Below the pieces are notes generated by a model. The model ran no database searches and was not told the origin of the DNA. It saw only the letters and a list, made by a program, of their open reading frames with translations. This document shows positions 56,511-58,471 of a stretch of 58,471 bases of DNA, in pieces. How positions within the stretch are numbered: the first letter of the stretch is position 1; every line of letters starts with the position of its first letter. Source of the stretch: Gammaproteobacteria bacterium (GTDB taxonomy: Bacteria > Pseudomonadota > Gammaproteobacteria > SZUA-229); the NCBI GenBank assembly GCA_029881035.1, contig JAOUNI010000013.1:1-58471 (forward strand). The letters run 5' to 3'. Position numbers and translations under genes: made by a program.

Positions 56511-56855
56511 TTATCCAACCATCGAAAATAATAAAATACGAATTACCCACAGGCCGCAGCCGACCAATACACCTACAATCATCGCCAGAAAAAACATGCG
56601 TAACATAATGTTGTGAATATAATCCAGAATCACATCACGCATACCGACCCATGCATGGAACAAAACCGCGACTACAAACAGTCCAAATGTAATGGAATTG
56701 AACGGATGAAACAGCCAGTCACGCCAGTGCTCATAACTGACTACATCAATATTGATGCTGCAATAAAATGAGTAGAATAAAAACAAAGTGATATAGACAG
56801 CACTAACACGCTGAACAACCCAGGGCTTTAAACCTTCCAGAATATAAAGACTCAT
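56511..56855 (-). CDS. sdhD: Succinate dehydrogenase membrane anchor subunit (SdhD)
   Basis: Anchors complex II and helps bind haem b and quinone. From ATG 56855 it is 114 aa with three membrane helices; VQRVSAVYITLFLFYSF and LFHAWVGMRDVILDYIH are the family marks, the His in LFHAW being the likely haem ligand. The start overlaps the sdhC stop as ATGA; the longer open frame upstream is not used. Confidence 0.95.
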   Translation of the reverse strand: MSLYILEGLKPWVVQRVSAVYITLFLFYSFYCSINIDVVSYEHWRDWLFHPFNSITFGLFVVAVLFHAWVGMRDVILDYIHNIMLRMFFLAMIVGVLVGCGLWVIRILLFSMVG

Positions 56856-57244
56856 AACAACATCCCTATCAATGCAACAATGACCACACTGGCAGTTAGC
56901 AACATAACCAGCCATGCCGCCATACTGGCGGGTTTTTTCTCGATGCCAATGTCTGCATCAATCAGCAGAAAGCGGATGCCTGCAAACAAATGATGCGCCA
57001 GCGCCCATATAAACAAAATTTGCACGACAACCAGCACAGGGTGCTGAAGAATAGAAACAGCCTGCTCAAAACTCTCACCAGATTGCACCGATAAATCTAG
57101 AAGATAGACAATAAAAGGCATGGCCAGAAACATTAAAACACCTGAGCCCCGATGAGCCAGAGAAACCACGCCAGCAATTGGTAAACGAATCTTGAATAAA
57201 TTCAGATAAACTGGGCGCCTACCTTTGGATGTGGCTTTTTCCAT
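56852..57244 (-). CDS. sdhC: Succinate dehydrogenase cytochrome b556 subunit (SdhC)
   Basis: Membrane subunit of complex II. From ATG 57244 it is 130 aa: RPVYLNLFKIRLPIAGVVS, the helix I HRGSGVLMFLAMPF, and the haem-ligand region ALAHHLFAGIRFLLID, with three membrane helices. AAGGTG lies about six bases upstream of this ATG; an upstream GTG in the same frame overlaps that site. It heads sdhCDAB-sdhE-DUF6316-ygfX. Confidence 0.95.
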   Translation of the reverse strand: MEKATSKGRRPVYLNLFKIRLPIAGVVSLAHRGSGVLMFLAMPFIVYLLDLSVQSGESFEQAVSILQHPVLVVVQILFIWALAHHLFAGIRFLLIDADIGIEKKPASMAAWLVMLLTASVVIVALIGMLL

Positions 57245-57441
57245 AAACATCACCTTGAACAGATATTTTTATAATTATAAGGACTATCATAGACCAGTCG
57301 GCTTCTGATTCACAGTCGATACAAAACTGAATTAAGACAACATCAGCCTATACCCCTGTAATCTATATTATGATTCGATCATATAGATTGACTAAACTAG
57401 GCATAAATACAAAGTAATCATTCAACAATGAGATAACGCTG
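57245..57441. promoter_or_regulatory. Divergent promoter region between sdhC and ygfZ
   Basis: A spacer of about 197 bp must drive both sdhCDAB and ygfZ. On the minus strand TATAAT is found about 25-30 bp upstream of sdhC (in CTTATAATTATAAA), a plausible -10, but no clear -35 is placed. The region also holds the palindrome listed separately. Confidence 0.45.
57360..57389. promoter_or_regulatory. Long near-palindrome in sdhC-ygfZ intergenic region, candidate operator
   Basis: AATCTATAT (57360-57368) and ATATAGATT (57381-57389) are perfect inverted repeats. The core TATGAT-TCG-ATCATA (57369-57383) is also a perfect dyad. Overall the left arm carries three extra bases relative to the right. It is not a recognised FNR, Fur or IscR site: the core has a three-base centre where FNR boxes have four. 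It has no U-tract, so it is not a terminator. Confidence 0.5.
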
Positions 57442-58471
57442 ATGAAAATCGAATGGGAAAAATTTTTAATAGATGCCGGCGCTGAATTTAACAATGACAA
57501 GGTCGAGTCCTTTGGCAATCCTTCGCAGGAACGCAGCATCATTCATACCGGCGACACCCTATGCGACCTGTCACATTACGGCCTGATCTCGGCCTGCGGC
57601 GCAGATGCAGTTGCATTTCTTCAGGGCCAGTTCACCAACGATGTCGCCCAGGTTAACGAAACCCACAGCCAGCTCAGCAGTTACTGCAACCCCAAAGGCC
57701 GCATGCTGGCCAATTTCAGGATCTTCAAGCGCGATGAAACACTCTACCTGTCGCTACCCTATTCATTACTCGAAGCCGTATTAAACCGACTACGCATGTA
57801 TGTAATGCGGTCAAAAGTCACCCTGGAAGATGCTAGCGATGCACTAGTACGCTTCGGCCTGAATGGCCCAAAAGCCGATAACCAGTTAAAAGCCATTGCC
57901 GGCCTGACCCCCGAGAACGTTAATGACACCATTCATCATAATGGCTACACCATTATTCGTGTGCACGGCACCGACCCGCGTTATGAAATCTATGGTGAAC
58001 TGAATGCAGCCACACAACTGTGGCAGTCACTGGACGTCAATGCCACCGCCGTCGGCTCGCACATCTGGGAACTACTGAACATTCAGTCAGGCATCCCGGT
58101 GATTACCGCCAGCACCTATGAATCATTCGTACCGCAAATGGCCAACATGTCATTAATTGGCGCGATCAATTTCAAGAAGGGCTGCTACACCGGTCAGGAA
58201 ATCGTCGCGCGCATGCATTATCTGGGCACACTTAAAAAACGCATGTATCGCATTTCGATTGATACCAACGAAGCCCCCAAAGCAGGCGATAAGATCTTTG
58301 CTGAAAACTCCACTGCCGGCACAGGCACAGGTACGATTGTCAGTGTAGAATTAAATGCCGATGACATTTATGAAGCACTGGCGGTGATACAGATTGCTGA
58401 TGCAGAGAGTCAGACTTTAAAGTTGCATGATGCTAATGGGCCGGTGGTTAAGTTGTTGGAATTGCCTTATA
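57442..58471 (+). CDS. ygfZ: Folate-binding Fe-S maintenance protein YgfZ (3' partial)
   Basis: GcvT-like protein needed for maintenance of some Fe-S enzymes, including the tRNA thiomethylase MiaB. The reading frame from ATG 57442 is open for 343 codons to the window end, without stop, so it is slightly longer than E. coli YgfZ (326 aa). Evidence includes FLQGQFTNDVAQV near the start, YCNPKGRMLANFRIF, and the family signature KGCYTGQEIVARMHYLG with its conserved Cys. It is divergent from sdhC, whose product depends on Fe-S subunit SdhB; the link is suggestive. Confidence 0.95.
   Translation, partial: MKIEWEKFLIDAGAEFNNDKVESFGNPSQERSIIHTGDTLCDLSHYGLISACGADAVAFLQGQFTNDVAQVNETHSQLSSYCNPKGRMLANFRIFKRDETLYLSLPYSLLEAVLNRLRMYVMRSKVTLEDASDALVRFGLNGPKADNQLKAIAGLTPENVNDTIHHNGYTIIRVHGTDPRYEIYGELNAATQLWQSLDVNATAVGSHIWELLNIQSGIPVITASTYESFVPQMANMSLIGAINFKKGCYTGQEIVARMHYLGTLKKRMYRISIDTNEAPKAGDKIFAENSTAGTGTGTIVSVELNADDIYEALAVIQIADAESQTLKLHDANGPVVKLLELPY

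Overview
This window is a chromosomal stretch of a gammaproteobacterium. The evidence is gene order: lpxA-fabZ-lpxD-skp-bamA-rseP-dxr-cdsA-uppS-frr-pyrH-tsf-rpsB with divergent map-glnD-dapE, and gyrA-serC-pheA-hisC-tyrA-aroA-cmk-rpsA-ihfB-lapB-pyrF, both in typical gammaproteobacterial layouts. The DNA is fairly AT-rich, most strongly in the first 5 kb. I cannot place the organism below class. A c-type cytochrome cluster at the left edge suggests a versatile respirer.

Layout. (1) 1-3151: end of a Cys/Gly-rich protein, then a minus-strand cluster of two triheme c7-type cytochromes (one a lipoprotein), a cysteine-free helical exported protein and a diheme c4-like cytochrome. (2) 3152-4042: about 890 bp of AT-rich DNA with no gene I can support. 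(3) 4043-8326: PA3496-family protein, HdfR-like regulator, small exported protein, ptsP, yggX. (4) 8365-13387: AmmeMemoRadiSam-type radical SAM enzyme, M16C metalloprotease, thiopurine methyltransferase-like protein and a small conserved protein. (5) 13458-26325: NIF3/YqfO-like protein, then the lipid A / outer-membrane assembly / isoprenoid / translation cluster down to rpsB. (6) 26591-33377: map, glnD, dapE, a DUF6394-like membrane protein and a K+-channel/RCK protein. (7) 33458-36341: tRNA-Arg(CCT), ppiB, lpxH, an exported unknown and a DUF455 ferritin-like protein. (8) 36419-50963: comEA-like, pyrF, lapB, ihfB, rpsA, cmk, aroA, tyrA, hisC, pheA, serA, serC, gyrA. (9) 51146-53031: DUF1249, an ICMT-like membrane methyltransferase and a kinase-like protein. 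(10) 53074-58471: sdhCDAB-sdhE-DUF6316-ygfX and a divergent, 3'-truncated ygfZ.

Functional themes. Blocks 5 and 7 cover early lipid A synthesis (LpxA, LpxD, LpxH), acyl supply (FabZ), BAM assembly (Skp, BamA, RseP) and undecaprenyl synthesis (Dxr, UppS), with LapB in block 8 controlling LPS levels. Block 8 joins serine synthesis (SerA, SerC) to aromatic and histidine pathways. Block 10 groups complex II with its flavinylation factor SdhE and the Fe-S maintenance factor YgfZ.

Most of the window is conserved housekeeping DNA. No CRISPR array, prophage or insertion sequence is visible. The best candidates for something new are the left-edge cytochrome cluster with its cysteine-free helical-repeat partner, the radical SAM enzyme with an unusual Cys-rich C-terminus and no visible AMMECR1/Memo partner, the near-palindrome between sdhC and ygfZ, and the long basic tail of ribosomal protein S2.
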